The position numbers and the translations under genes were made by a program. This document shows positions 39,455-48,742 of a stretch of 64,000 bases of DNA, piece after piece. Below the pieces are notes generated by a model, which did not search any database, was not told where the DNA came from, and worked only from the letters and a program-made list of their open reading frames with translations. This DNA comes from Rossellomorea aquimaris. Lineage in GTDB: Bacteria > Bacillota > Bacilli > Bacillales > Bacillaceae_B. Numbering within the stretch: the stretch's first letter is position 1; each line of letters opens with the position of its first letter. The stretch is taken from positions 123,834 to 187,833 of the forward strand of contig NZ_JAIVAR010000006.1 of NCBI RefSeq assembly GCF_020171925.1, given 5' to 3'.

Positions 39455-40264
39455 ATGGATTTCTTACTGATATTGAAGTATTTATTCCTGGGGATTTTTC
39501 AAGGTTTTACGGAACCGATTCCCATTTCATCAAGCGGACACCTGGTCCTTGCTCAATACTTCCTCGGTATTGAAGAGCCAGGCTTGACATTTGAAATTCT
39601 AGTGAATACCGCTTCCCTTTTTGCCGTATTATTGGTTTATCGGGAAGACATTTGGCGCCTCATCGTGAATGGGTTGGGCTATTTCAAAGAAAAAACGCCT
39701 GAAAATAAACGTGATTTTCACTTTATAGTCTATTTAATCATCGGTACGATCCCAGCTGGTGTGATCGGTGTTTTATTCGGTGATGTGATTGAGGAGCACT
39801 TGTCCGGAGTCATGACGATCGGAATCACCCTGATCATCACTGGTACAGCCTTATGGCTGATCAGAAACCTTAGGGGTAGAAAGAACGATGGTGATCTGAA
39901 TGTGAAAGATGCCTTGATCATTGGTCTTGCCCAGGCAGTTGCGCTCATACCGGGAATCAGCCGTTCAGGTGCCACAATCGTAGCGGCCATGGCGCGCGGG
40001 ATGAAGTCAGAAACGGCGCTTCGATACTCCTTTTTGCTGTACATACCAGTCAGCTTCGGGGTCATGCTGCTCGGAATCAAGGATCTGATCGAAACGCCTC
40101 CGGCTGCATCCATGACCGTTCCTTATATCCTGGCGTTTTTAGGATCACTGGTAGCATCTTATTTCTCCTTGAAATGGTTCATGAACATCATGGCCAAAGG
40201 AAACCTGAAATATTTTGCATTTTATTGCTTGACGGTAGGGATACTGGTCGTCATTTTCATATAA
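39455..40264 (+). CDS. uppP: Undecaprenyl-diphosphate phosphatase (UppP/BacA)
   Basis: A 269-residue membrane enzyme recycling undecaprenyl diphosphate for cell-wall synthesis, also linked to bacitracin resistance. The (E/Q)xxxE plus serine motif is [16 protein letters not shown]; the second motif is [13 protein letters not shown]. About eight helices. GGAGG precedes the ATG. Confidence 0.92.
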   Translation: MDFLLILKYLFLGIFQGFTEPIPISSSGHLVLAQYFLGIEEPGLTFEILVNTASLFAVLLVYREDIWRLIVNGLGYFKEKTPENKRDFHFIVYLIIGTIPAGVIGVLFGDVIEEHLSGVMTIGITLIITGTALWLIRNLRGRKNDGDLNVKDALIIGLAQAVALIPGISRSGATIVAAMARGMKSETALRYSFLLYIPVSFGVMLLGIKDLIETPPAASMTVPYILAFLGSLVASYFSLKWFMNIMAKGNLKYFAFYCLTVGILVVIFI

Positions 40265-40289
40265 GATGTTTTAACCTTGTACAAAATAA

Positions 40290-40327
40290 AAACTACCCAT
40301 CCAGCGCTCTGGATGGGTAGTTTTTTT
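40290..40327. terminator. Bidirectional terminator between uppP and yitW-type gene
   Basis: AAACTACCCATCCAG and CTGGATGGGTAGTTT form a 15 bp stem with a 4-base loop and long A/T tails. Confidence 0.88.
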
Positions 40328-40356
40328 CGATTTGAACCGTTGTGCTGATATCTAAA

Positions 40357-40665
40357 TCAGGTGATGCCAAGTGCGATCTTTGCATATCTGGACATCTTGT
40401 CCTTGCTCCAAGGTGGATTCCAGACGATGTCGACTTCCGTTTCCTTGACTTCAGGGATGTCACTTAATGCCGCCTTCACTTGGTCGACGATTGTGCCTGC
40501 AAGTGGGCAGCCCATCGAAGTCAAAGTCATCGTGACTGTCGCCTTGCCCTCTTCGTCTAAATCCACATCGTATACCAATCCTAAGTTAACGATGTCTATG
40601 CCAAGTTCCGGGTCCACTACTTGTTCAAGTGCACCCATCAGATTATCTTTAAGATCTTGATCCAT
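40357..40665 (-). CDS. yitW: Iron-sulfur assembly factor, MIP18/SufT-like (YitW)
   Basis: A 102-residue DUF59 protein with VDPELGIDIVNLGLVYDV and the conserved Cys in TSMGCPLAGTI. The family helps Fe-S cluster maturation. The start at 40665 lies about 11 bases after AAGGAG and gives the family length; longer in-frame extension is not supported. About 70 bp after the esterase gene, as yitV-yitW in B. subtilis. Confidence 0.9.
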   Translation of the reverse strand: MDQDLKDNLMGALEQVVDPELGIDIVNLGLVYDVDLDEEGKATVTMTLTSMGCPLAGTIVDQVKAALSDIPEVKETEVDIVWNPPWSKDKMSRYAKIALGIT

Positions 40666-40735
40666 TGTTGCACACACTCCTTTACAATACTTCCTGTTAC
40701 CCATCTTATCAAAGATACACCATGAAGACAAAGAG

Positions 40736-41509
40736 TTAGGCTGATAAGTGTTTCTCGAACCATTCGACCAGCTTCTTCACACCTTCTCTTGAAACCTTAT
40801 GATCGGCTCTCTCATCTGCAATGAATAGGATGTTATTCTCATTCCCCTCGTATGCCGGCAAGATACTCTTATAGAATTCCTCTGTCAAATGGAAAGGGAC
40901 GACCTTGTCTTTTTTCCCATGCCAGAACATCAGCGGTCTACCGTTCAATTTCTCCGGCTGCAGACTCAGGTCATAGTAAGACAGCTCATCCAGAATCGCG
41001 CTGACTTCCCCTTCGCTGAATGGAAGCTCGTATCCTGAAGATTTCAGGTACTCCAGCTGCGCTTTGGCAAACTTAACATATGATGGGTTCCCCATCAGGG
41101 ATACGGCTGACGAAATCCATTCATATTGCGTCAATGCACCCAGTGTGACAATACCTCCCATGGATGTACCCGCAACCCCTATGCCATGATCAACCACTAG
41201 TCCTTCTTCTTCAAAATGACTTTTCAAAATTGAAAGTTCATGAATGGTGTTCAATACAATCTTCCAGAATACACCGCCCAATTCCTCCTCTGTTTTCCCG
41301 GTTGCCCTTTCTCCATGTTCCAGACAATCAGGAAGCACTACCCTGAAGCCTTTTTCAGCCAAGTAATAAGCATAATGTAGATTATGCTCTTTGGCGCTTG
41401 TAAAGCCATGTATAAAAAAGCACAGGGGCAAAGGATGACCGATCCCCTCTTCTTTCACAAGATGAAGATAGGGTATATCTTGTATGCTGGACTTCTCGAC
41501 TACAATCAT
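40736..41509 (-). CDS. yitV: Alpha/beta-hydrolase esterase YitV
   Basis: A 257-residue serine hydrolase. Nucleophile elbow GTSMGG, a probable acid in GKKDKVVPF, and His in ERADHKVSREG complete a triad. Cytosolic; substrate unknown. Precedes yitW on the same strand. Confidence 0.88.
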   Translation of the reverse strand: MIVVEKSSIQDIPYLHLVKEEGIGHPLPLCFFIHGFTSAKEHNLHYAYYLAEKGFRVVLPDCLEHGERATGKTEEELGGVFWKIVLNTIHELSILKSHFEEEGLVVDHGIGVAGTSMGGIVTLGALTQYEWISSAVSLMGNPSYVKFAKAQLEYLKSSGYELPFSEGEVSAILDELSYYDLSLQPEKLNGRPLMFWHGKKDKVVPFHLTEEFYKSILPAYEGNENNILFIADERADHKVSREGVKKLVEWFEKHLSA

Positions 41510-41758
41510 GTTCTCTTGCTCCCTCCTGTACGCTTATCACCTTATTATGATATCCTAGAATTTACAGTATGTATAATAATTAAACCTCAGGCAGTCAGTG
41601 AAATTTGATTGGACAAGGGTAAGGGGAAATGCTCGACTCATTGTAAATAAATCATTAATTTCAACCCTACGCTATGGACAGCATTCACTGATCCTTTATA
41701 CACTATTCATGTATCACATCCCATTCAACACCATACTAGAGAATTGGAGTAACTTGAT

Positions 41759-42574
41759 ATGAACTCACACGAAAAGCACTTGATTGTATTAGACTTGGAC
41801 GGCACACTGCTGACGGATGAAAAGAAGATCTCCACCAGTACCCTCCATACCCTTACACAAGCCAGAAGACAAGGACATGAAGTCATGATTGCCACCGGCC
41901 GTCCATTTCGTGCAAGTGAAATTTATTATAAACAAATGAACCTCGTGACACCGATCGTAAACTTTAACGGTGCCCTCGTCCATCACCCGGGCGATAAAAA
42001 CTGGGAGGCGATCCACTCCCCTATGGACCTTGAAGTATCAAAGAAGATCATTGAAGCATGTCATGATTTCCCGTTTCGAAATATCATTGCTGAAGTGAAG
42101 GATGATGTTTATCTTCATTACCATGATGAAAAGCTGATCGATGTATTCATGATGGGTGAACCATCCATTTCAACAGGTGATATCAGAGATTTCTTATCGG
42201 AAGATCCCACATCAATGTTAATTCATGCAGAGGAAAAAGATGTGAAGGAAATCCGTGCGCATTTGGATAAAGTACATGCTGAAGTAATTGATCACCGCAG
42301 ATGGGCAGCACCATGGCACGTCATTGAAATCGTGAAGTCCGGCCTGAATAAAGCCGTCGGGATCGAAAAGGTCGCTTCACATTTAAACATCCCACAAGAG
42401 CGGATCATCGCTTTCGGGGACGAAGACAATGATCTGGAAATGCTGCAATATGCCGGAACAGGCGTTGCGATGGGGAATGCCATCACTGAATTAAAGGATA
42501 TTGCGAACGAAATTACATTAACAAACGAAGAGGACGGCATCGGGCGCTACCTGCAAAAACGCTTTGACCTTTAA
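41759..42574 (+). CDS. yitU: HAD phosphatase YitU (Cof type)
   Basis: A 271-residue haloacid-dehalogenase phosphatase. Motif I is LDLDGTLLTD, motif II is MIATGRP and motif IV GDEDNDLEMLQYAG. B. subtilis YitU dephosphorylates the riboflavin precursor 5-amino-6-(5-phosphoribitylamino)uracil, which may hold here. Divergent from yitV-yitW. Confidence 0.9.
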   Translation: MNSHEKHLIVLDLDGTLLTDEKKISTSTLHTLTQARRQGHEVMIATGRPFRASEIYYKQMNLVTPIVNFNGALVHHPGDKNWEAIHSPMDLEVSKKIIEACHDFPFRNIIAEVKDDVYLHYHDEKLIDVFMMGEPSISTGDIRDFLSEDPTSMLIHAEEKDVKEIRAHLDKVHAEVIDHRRWAAPWHVIEIVKSGLNKAVGIEKVASHLNIPQERIIAFGDEDNDLEMLQYAGTGVAMGNAITELKDIANEITLTNEEDGIGRYLQKRFDL

Positions 42575-42676
42575 TGGCAGGAGTGGGAATTTTTTTTCGC
42601 TTTAAAGCTCTCCTTTCTAAGCCATACTACAAGAGAACACTTATATGGTGTTTAAGCTTGAAAAGGGGTGGTTGCA

Positions 42677-42829
42677 TTGGGTAGAAATAAATCGAAGAGA
42701 TTTGTTCAACAAGGTAAGATTGCCGTGGATAAACATGATGAGCGTATCCCTTATCATTTAACCTATGCAGAGGCAGAGGCTAATAAACTGTCATCGAAAG
42801 TGGAAAACTCTTCTTCGGGAGGAATATAA
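42677..42829 (+). CDS. Small basic hypothetical protein (50 aa)
   Basis: A 50-codon ORF starting TTG with AGGGGTGG upstream. The product is basic at the N terminus (GRNKSKRFVQQGKIAV) and ends Ser/Gly-rich. It ends one base before the ATG of the next small gene, whose ribosome site lies inside its last codons, indicating translation of both from one transcript. No family recognised. Confidence 0.6.
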   Translation: MGRNKSKRFVQQGKIAVDKHDERIPYHLTYAEAEANKLSSKVENSSSGGI

Positions 42830-42830
42830 G

Positions 42831-43022
42831 ATGAGTAATTCACTATTCAGGCAAGCCCGTCAAGCGGTCAACGAGGCCAAACAGGCGAACGCTGCAGGCG
42901 GCGATCCCGCTGCATCTGTAACAAAGGCAAAGAATGCCTTATCTTCTGCATATGCCAACAGTAATGTAGCAGAACAGAGCCAATTACACGCCCTTCAAGA
43001 TGAGTTGAATACTCTTCAATAA
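42831..43022 (+). CDS. DUF3813-like small protein (YitR position)
   Basis: A 63-residue alanine- and glutamine-rich helical protein (SLFRQARQAVNEAKQANAAG). It resembles the DUF3813 family and occupies the yitR position beside yitU and yitT. GGGAGG lies eight bases before the ATG. Function unknown. Confidence 0.7.
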   Translation: MSNSLFRQARQAVNEAKQANAAGGDPAASVTKAKNALSSAYANSNVAEQSQLHALQDELNTLQ

Positions 43023-43025
43023 AGT

Positions 43026-43058
43026 AAAAGGTTGACCCCAAAAGGGTCAACCTTTTTT
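43026..43058. terminator. Bidirectional terminator between yitR-like gene and yitT
   Basis: AAAAGGTTGACCC and GGGTCAACCTTTT form a 13 bp stem with a 5-base loop and a T tail. Confidence 0.88.
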
Positions 43059-43065
43059 GTGACCT

Positions 43066-43920
43066 TCAGTCTCTCCTGAAGAAGCCGAATATTCCGGTCG
43101 TTTGGACAATATTCGTGAATGCATTCGGGTCGACCTCTTTGATTGTGTGCTCCAGTTCATACAGCTCATAACGGGATATGACAATGATCATCATTTCCTT
43201 CTCTTCTCCTGAGAAAGCTCCCTTGGCAGGTACCGTGGTGATCCCTCTCATCAGTTTTGAATGGATGGCTTCCCTTAACTCCTGGGATTTTTTCGTGATG
43301 ATCATGGCAGTCAATTTCTCATGACGAGTATGAATCGCGTCTATGACCCGTGTGGATGCATAGAGAGTAACGAGTGTATATAATGCCTTCTCCCATCCGT
43401 ATAAAAATCCGGCTGATATGATGATGACCGCATTCATGAGGAAGAAATATGACCCTACTGGCCGATCTTTCATTCTCGACAGGATCATTGCAATAATATC
43501 CATCCCACCGGTAGATGCCCCCCATTTCAAGGTAAGTCCAACTCCGACAGCCGCAATGACCCCACCAAATACGGCATTGAGCAGGATATCCGGTGATAAA
43601 TGGATGACCGGAATGATTTCTAGAAAGAATGATGTGAGAAAAACCGAAATAAAGCTGTACACAGTGAAGGACTTACCTACCTTGAACCAGCCGATGATCG
43701 TCACCGGTATATTCAAGATGAATAATAAAATACCTGTTGATACTTCAAAAGAAGTAAATTCCGTTATGATGCTTGATAACAGCTGTGCCATGCCGGTAAA
43801 TCCACTGGCATAGACATTTGCGGGTATCAGGAAGAAGTTCATCGCCACGGCACCCAATACCGCACCAATCAGAACCACCACAAACTTCTTTAATTCTAAA
43901 CGAACATGATCCCTGTTCAT
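43066..43920 (-). CDS. yitT: YitT family membrane protein (DUF2179)
   Basis: A 284-residue protein with five or six helices in residues 10-180 and a C-terminal soluble DUF2179 domain (about 200-275, LTAMIITKKSQELREAI, GEEKEMMIIVISRYEL). A glycine-rich membrane loop (WGASTGGMDIIAM) is conserved in the family. Transport role suspected, substrate unknown. Confidence 0.88.
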   Translation of the reverse strand: MNRDHVRLELKKFVVVLIGAVLGAVAMNFFLIPANVYASGFTGMAQLLSSIITEFTSFEVSTGILLFILNIPVTIIGWFKVGKSFTVYSFISVFLTSFFLEIIPVIHLSPDILLNAVFGGVIAAVGVGLTLKWGASTGGMDIIAMILSRMKDRPVGSYFFLMNAVIIISAGFLYGWEKALYTLVTLYASTRVIDAIHTRHEKLTAMIITKKSQELREAIHSKLMRGITTVPAKGAFSGEEKEMMIIVISRYELYELEHTIKEVDPNAFTNIVQTTGIFGFFRRD

Positions 43921-44115
43921 GACATACCTCCCATGTTGTTATGTACTTTAATTATCTTCCACAACATATCATAACTAAACTCTCTGGATAGTTCATCTCT
44001 TTGAAAAATATTTTTTGAATGATTTGTATCACAATAAAACAGAGGAATAGATTGTCATTTCAACGAAAAATAGCTAGACTAAAGCTATAAGTAAAGAAAG
44101 ATAAGGATGAGAAAA

Positions 44116-44964
44116 ATGAATGTAAAATTATTTGCTGATAGCGCAAGTGATCTCCCGAAAGAGTTTTTCGATCAAGACAACATAGATTTCTTCCCTCTGA
44201 AAGTACATATCGAAGGACAAGATTATGAAGACCTTATCACGATTGAACCGAAAAAGGTCTTTGACAAAATCCGTGAAGGCCACATGCCCAAAACATCCCA
44301 GGTTTCCCCCGAAAGCTTCTTAAAGACATTTTCGGATCTTGCCCAAAAAGGTGAAAAAGGCATCTATATCGCCTTCTCATCCCAACTGTCAGGCACCTAT
44401 CAAACAGCTGTGATGATCAGGGATCAAGTAAAAGAGGAATACCCTGAACTCGATCTTACCATCATCGATTCCAAATGTGCCTCACTTGGCTATGGCCTGG
44501 TGGTTCAGAATGCATTGAGGGCCCTTAATAATGGCAAGTCTCATCAAGAAATCATCGATACCATCATCCATGACGCCGAACATATGGAACATCTCTTCAC
44601 CGTTGAAGATCTTGATTATCTCGCCAAAGGAGGGCGGGTCTCAAAGGCATCGGCGTTCCTCGGAGGCCTTCTCAACATCAAGCCCCTTCTTCATGTGGAA
44701 GACGGGAAACTGGTACCGATCGAGAAGCTACGCGGAAAGAAGAAGCTGATGAGAAGAATCCTTGAGCTGATGGAAGTGCGCGGAACTGATCTCTCCGGGC
44801 AGACAATCGGCATCAGTCATGGTGACGACTTGGAACTCGCAATGGAAATGAAAAAGATGATCGAAGAGAAATTCTCACCCAAGGACGTATACATCAATAT
44901 TATTGGATGCGCGATAGGTTCTCATACCGGAACCGGTACACTGGCGGTATTTTTCCTTCGTTAA
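44116..44964 (+). CDS. yitS: DegV family fatty-acid-binding protein YitS
   Basis: A 282-residue DegV protein. It has the N-terminal KLFADSASDLP, SQLSGTYQTA and SKCASLGYG motifs that hold a fatty acid; in Firmicutes these serve as FakB partners for fatty-acid kinase. Start at 44116 follows AAGGAT by about seven bases. Divergent from yitT. Confidence 0.9.
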   Translation: MNVKLFADSASDLPKEFFDQDNIDFFPLKVHIEGQDYEDLITIEPKKVFDKIREGHMPKTSQVSPESFLKTFSDLAQKGEKGIYIAFSSQLSGTYQTAVMIRDQVKEEYPELDLTIIDSKCASLGYGLVVQNALRALNNGKSHQEIIDTIIHDAEHMEHLFTVEDLDYLAKGGRVSKASAFLGGLLNIKPLLHVEDGKLVPIEKLRGKKKLMRRILELMEVRGTDLSGQTIGISHGDDLELAMEMKKMIEEKFSPKDVYINIIGCAIGSHTGTGTLAVFFLR

Positions 44965-45031
44965 TGGTCATAAACTCCCCTTTTTTTAGTCATACTAACA
45001 ATGAATACATCCATTGAAAGGGAGTCATACT

Positions 45032-45163
45032 ATGCCGCACACATCTGATAACGATAAAAAAGCGAAAGATAATAATGCCATTCATGAAGAAAAAAACAAG
45101 ATCAAAGAACTGAACCGTAAAGCTGGAAAGAACTCTTATTCCAAAAAAACGGACCATCTCTAG
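45032..45163 (+). CDS. Small hydrophilic hypothetical protein (43 aa)
   Basis: A 43-codon ORF with AAAGGGAG seven bases before its ATG and a terminator 29 bp after its stop. The product is very charged and Lys/Asn/Asp-rich with almost no hydrophobics (SDNDKKAKDNNAIHEEKNK), probably disordered. It could be a small spore-associated protein, but there is no family match. Confidence 0.6.
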   Translation: MPHTSDNDKKAKDNNAIHEEKNKIKELNRKAGKNSYSKKTDHL

Positions 45164-45191
45164 ATCTACATTCTGATTGAATCGTTAAATC

Positions 45192-45223
45192 AAGACCACC
45201 TGTTGAATAGGGTGGTCTTTTTA
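45192..45223 (+). terminator. Terminator after the 43-aa ORF
   Basis: AAGACCACC and GGTGGTCTT pair around a 10-base loop, followed by TTTTAATTT. Confidence 0.82.
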
Positions 45224-45407
45224 ATTTGTCGAAAAAATACCGATGTTGATGTCCGTCAAGAGTCTTCACCGCTGTAACCCGCCTTCAACTCAACTAGATT
45301 ACTTAGCGTTTCCATTTCATCAACATAAGCTTATATCTTCTATTAGTTGTGCAGATAACAACAGCTGTCTATAATGAAAGAAGATAATGACAATGGAGGT
45401 AATGGAA

Positions 45408-45899
45408 ATGGCGAAAGAAAGTTCATTTGATATTGTTTCGAAGGTGGAAATGTCGGAGGTCAGCAATGCGATTGGAATCGCTCTGAAAGAAATCCAAACG
45501 CGCTATGATTTCAAAGGAAGCAAAAGTGATATTAAATTGGATGGGGAAGAAATTGTCTTGGTCTCGGATGACGAGTTTAAAATGAACCAGCTGAAAGATG
45601 TGCTGTTAAGCAAACTGATCAAACGGAGTGTACCGGTCAAAAACCTTGATTACGGCAAACTTGAAGGTGCTTCCGGTGGAACCGTACGTCAGAGAGCTAA
45701 ATTGGTACAAGGGATCGATAAAGAAAATGCAAAGAAAATCAATACACTCATCAAGAACTCAGGCGTAAAAGTCAAAAGCCAAGTGCAGGATGATCAAGTG
45801 CGCGTTACCGGGAAGAGCAAGGATGACCTACAACAAATCATCTCTGCTGTCAGGGAAGCTGATCTATCCATTGATGTCCAGTTTGTAAACTTCCGTTAA
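45408..45899 (+). CDS. yitK: YajQ-family nucleotide-binding protein (YitK)
   Basis: A 163-residue UPF0234 protein with two ferredoxin-like repeats ([48 protein letters not shown]). Some homologues bind cyclic di-GMP; that has not been shown for Bacillus. The ATG at 45408 follows GGAGG by eight bases; earlier in-frame ATGs lack a site. Confidence 0.92.
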   Translation: MAKESSFDIVSKVEMSEVSNAIGIALKEIQTRYDFKGSKSDIKLDGEEIVLVSDDEFKMNQLKDVLLSKLIKRSVPVKNLDYGKLEGASGGTVRQRAKLVQGIDKENAKKINTLIKNSGVKVKSQVQDDQVRVTGKSKDDLQQIISAVREADLSIDVQFVNFR

Positions 45900-45916
45900 T
45901 ATGTTATCTTACATAG

Positions 45917-45949
45917 CCTGGTGGGTAGAATATACTCATCAGGTTTTTT
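45917..45949 (+). terminator. Terminator of yitK
   Basis: CCTGGTGGGTA pairs with TACTCATCAGG (two G-U pairs) around 5 bases, followed by TTTTTT. Confidence 0.8.
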
Positions 45950-46035
45950 ATATACTTTTAGGACCCAGGGAAGATCGAACACTTTATGCTATCACCCAAA
46001 AGAGTCTTCCAAATATACATAACCGGAGGAGTACA

Positions 46036-47382
46036 ATGACTAAAAAGATCATCGTGATCGGAGCCGTTGGCGGAGGCGCCACGACGGCTTCGCAATTGAG
46101 GAAATTAGATGAAGCCGCAGAAATCATCCTGCTTGAAAAGACTCCCTTCCTTTCATATGGTGCATGCGGGATGCCCTATTATCTTGGCGATGTGATACAG
46201 GAACGGGAATCTTTATTTGCCTACTCTCCAGAGAAGTTACAAGCAAAAAAGAAAATAGATGTCAGGATGCAGCATGAAGCATTGCGCATCGATCGCGATA
46301 AGAAAACACTCTTCATCAAAGATCTCGTTAAAGGTGACATGTATGAAGAGGTCTATGATGCACTTGTCATCGCCACCGGGGCAACACCTTTCAAACCAGA
46401 TATAAAGGGACTGGAGTCCATCAACTCTTTCACCCTTCGTACCGTTGGGGATATGGATAGGATAAAGGACTATCTGCAAAATGAAAAGCCGACAACCGGT
46501 GCCATCATAGGTGGAGGCTTCATCGGGGTCGAAATGGCCGAAAACCTTACCCACCTGGGAATTGAGACAAGTATCATCGAACGATCCAGTCACGTGCTCA
46601 GTGTCATTGATGAAGAGACAGCGGGAGTCATTCAACAGCACCTGACGGAAAAAGGCGTGAAATTACACTTAAATACTGGACTTCATCGGGTCCATCCAAA
46701 AAATGATCTGGTGCTTGATGACGGTGCGGTCATCCATGCAGATTTTGTGATTCTCGCAACGGGAATAAAACCAACTAATAAAATTGCCTATGATGCAGGA
46801 CTTTCAATCGGGGAATCAGGCGGGATTTCCGTGAACAAATACATGCAGACCGATGACCCATCCATCTATGCAGTAGGCGATGTAGTCGAATCCTTCGACC
46901 TCATCGATGGCAGCCCCAAACAAGTACCCCTTGCATGGCCGGCACATCGTCAATCATATATTGCGGCAAAACACATAACAGGGACTCCGGTTCCTTTCAG
47001 GGGGATGCTTGGCTGTGCGATTGCAAAAGTATTCGACATGACCGTTGCCTCTACAGGACATGGGGAGAAAGAACTGATCAAACGGAAAATACACTATAAA
47101 ACAGTGACGCATAAAGCAAAATCCCATGCCGGTTACTATCCGGGCAGCAAGGATGTCTATGTTCGCGTCCACTTCTGCCCTGAAACCGGACGGATTTTCG
47201 GGGGAAACGTTGCGGGTGGCGAAGGTGTAGACAAGCAAATCGATGTCCTTTCAACTGCCATCATAGGCGGACTGTCGGTCATTCAACTGCAGGAAATCGA
47301 AACGTGCTATGCCCCTCCTTACTCATCGCCAAAAGGGTTGATGAATATGGTTGGCTACAAAGCGGAAAGCATGATGAAATAA
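46036..47382 (+). CDS. CoA-disulfide-reductase-like flavoenzyme
   Basis: A 448-residue pyridine-nucleotide-disulfide oxidoreductase. FAD motif VIGAVGGGATTA, redox Cys in SYGACGMPYY (single Cys, as in CoA-disulfide reductase and NADH oxidase), NAD motif GAIIGGGFIGVEMAE, and ADFVILATGIKP then YAVGDVVE. The C-terminal domain is the usual dimerisation domain. Reduction of CoA disulfide with NAD(P)H is most likely; NADH oxidase or polysulfide reductase are alternatives. GGAGGAG precedes the ATG. No rhodanese domain is fused. Confidence 0.85.
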   Translation: MTKKIIVIGAVGGGATTASQLRKLDEAAEIILLEKTPFLSYGACGMPYYLGDVIQERESLFAYSPEKLQAKKKIDVRMQHEALRIDRDKKTLFIKDLVKGDMYEEVYDALVIATGATPFKPDIKGLESINSFTLRTVGDMDRIKDYLQNEKPTTGAIIGGGFIGVEMAENLTHLGIETSIIERSSHVLSVIDEETAGVIQQHLTEKGVKLHLNTGLHRVHPKNDLVLDDGAVIHADFVILATGIKPTNKIAYDAGLSIGESGGISVNKYMQTDDPSIYAVGDVVESFDLIDGSPKQVPLAWPAHRQSYIAAKHITGTPVPFRGMLGCAIAKVFDMTVASTGHGEKELIKRKIHYKTVTHKAKSHAGYYPGSKDVYVRVHFCPETGRIFGGNVAGGEGVDKQIDVLSTAIIGGLSVIQLQEIETCYAPPYSSPKGLMNMVGYKAESMMK

Positions 47383-47438
47383 CGTAAATACCATGTCCAG
47401 ATCTTTTCTACAAAAGCCATATCATGACGTGAAATCAT

Positions 47439-47463
47439 GTTAATAATTACACTTATCGGGTAA
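47439..47463 (+). promoter_or_regulatory. Probable sigma-B promoter
   Basis: GTTAAT (47439-47444), a 13 bp spacer and GGGTAA (47458-47463) fit the sigma-B consensus GTTTAA-N12-14-GGGWAW, 54 bp before the SDR start codon. Some related Bacillus SDRs (e.g. GSP39) are known sigma-B targets. Confidence 0.7.
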
Positions 47464-47516
47464 ACACTATTCTAAGTAAAGGATAAGAGGATCACATTCA
47501 AGAAGGAGTGTTCAAA

Positions 47517-48386
47517 TTGACCCAGCAACAAAACGGAAAAACAACCTTTCCACCACAGCACCAGGACCATCAGCCAGGTACAACTGATGAAATGAATCCA
47601 CAGCCAATCCATACTGATCAGCAATATAAAGGTAGCGGCAAACTAGACGGGAAAGTTGCCCTCATTTCAGGCGGGGACAGCGGGATCGGCCGCTCTGTTG
47701 CATGGTATTTCGCGCGTGAAGGTGCACATGTAGCCATTTCTTACCTCGATGAGCACGAAGATGCCACCAAAACGAAGGAGCTAGTTGAGGCAGAAGGCGT
47801 CCAATGCTTGCTTCTATCAGGGGATATCGGAAGTTCCACATTCTGTACGGATATTATTAAAAAAGTGATTTCCCAGTTCGGAAAACTGGATATCCTGGTT
47901 AACAATGCCGCCGAACAGCATCCTCAGAAAGGACTCGAGGACATCAGCGATGAACAGCTCGAAAGAACGTTCAAGACCAATATCTTCTCGATGTTCTACC
48001 TAACGAGGGCCGCTCTTCCCCATCTCAAAAAAGGGGCTTCCATCATCAATACGGCATCCATTACCGCATACAAAGGAAATAAAGATCTGATCGACTATTC
48101 TTCCACAAAAGGGGCAATCGTCAGCTTCACTCGTTCGCTTGCTGAGAACATCGCTTCCAAGGGGATACGCGTTAACGGCGTGGCTCCGGGACCGATCTGG
48201 ACACCATTGATCCCATCCACCTTCAATGCTGACAAAGTATCTCAGTTCGGCGCCAATACCCCGATGGGCAGAGCCGGACAACCATTTGAACTTGCACCAG
48301 CATATGTTTACCTTGCTAGCGATGACTCCTCGTATGTGTCGGGTCAGATGATCCATGTGAACGGTGGTACGGTAGTGAATGGCTGA
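47517..48386 (+). CDS. Short-chain dehydrogenase, general-stress GSP39-like
   Basis: A 289-residue NAD(P)-dependent oxidoreductase. A hydrophilic Gln/His/Pro-rich 40-residue N-terminal extension precedes the SDR fold: SGGDSGIGRS (cofactor), LVNNAAEQHP, Ser in TASIT and Tyr/Lys in DYSSTKGA. The extension is typical of the Bacillus YdaD/YhdF stress group. Start TTG at 47517, eight bases after AAGGAG; the closer GTG at 47508 is too near. Substrate unknown. Confidence 0.88.
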   Translation: MTQQQNGKTTFPPQHQDHQPGTTDEMNPQPIHTDQQYKGSGKLDGKVALISGGDSGIGRSVAWYFAREGAHVAISYLDEHEDATKTKELVEAEGVQCLLLSGDIGSSTFCTDIIKKVISQFGKLDILVNNAAEQHPQKGLEDISDEQLERTFKTNIFSMFYLTRAALPHLKKGASIINTASITAYKGNKDLIDYSSTKGAIVSFTRSLAENIASKGIRVNGVAPGPIWTPLIPSTFNADKVSQFGANTPMGRAGQPFELAPAYVYLASDDSSYVSGQMIHVNGGTVVNG

Positions 48387-48425
48387 TGTGTTGGTGATTT
48401 TGCTTTTGATGTAGTAACAGTGAGA

Positions 48426-48458
48426 GGCCGGGTTGTTTATGGACCCGGTCTTTTTTTT
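48426..48458 (+). terminator. Terminator of the SDR gene
   Basis: GGCCGGGT pairs with ACCCGGTC (one G-U pair) around 9 bases and is followed by eight T. Confidence 0.82.
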
Positions 48459-48460
48459 GT

Positions 48461-48615
48461 GTTTGTTTGGGTAAATTGATGGTTTTAGTGTTCGGGTATG
48501 ATGTTGGATTGGGGATTTGTGTTTGGGTCCATTGATGGATTGGGGGGGATCGGGGTTTGCGTTTTGGTCCAATCATGGATTGGGGATCGGGGGTTGTGTT
48601 TGGGTCCATTGATTA
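48461..48615. repeat. G-rich imperfect tandem repeat array
   Basis: Recurrent TTTGGGTCC-ATTGAT and TGGATTGGGG blocks: TGGATTGGGG starts at 48505, 48536 and 48576; TTTGGGTCC-like starts at 48522, 48562 (TTTTGGTCC) and 48599, with a degenerate TTTGGGTAAATTGAT at 48466. Units are about 31-40 bp. Runs of four to seven G make this one of the most strand-asymmetric stretches in the window. No gene fits on either strand. Confidence 0.7.
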
Positions 48616-48742
48616 AAAGAGAGCCGATTTTTCAGGGGTGAGAATTTTTTTGTGGATTTTTCACTGAATGGGACATTGTTGACAGGAACTTATTGGGTAT
48701 ACCTGGTCTCTCGGCTGGACGCGGCACTGGCTTCGCCAACTC

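Noticed and set aside
48316..48609. Pro/Thr-rich protein on the minus strand
   Set aside because: The reading frame simply translates the G-rich repeat array, has no ribosome site and overlaps the SDR gene end.
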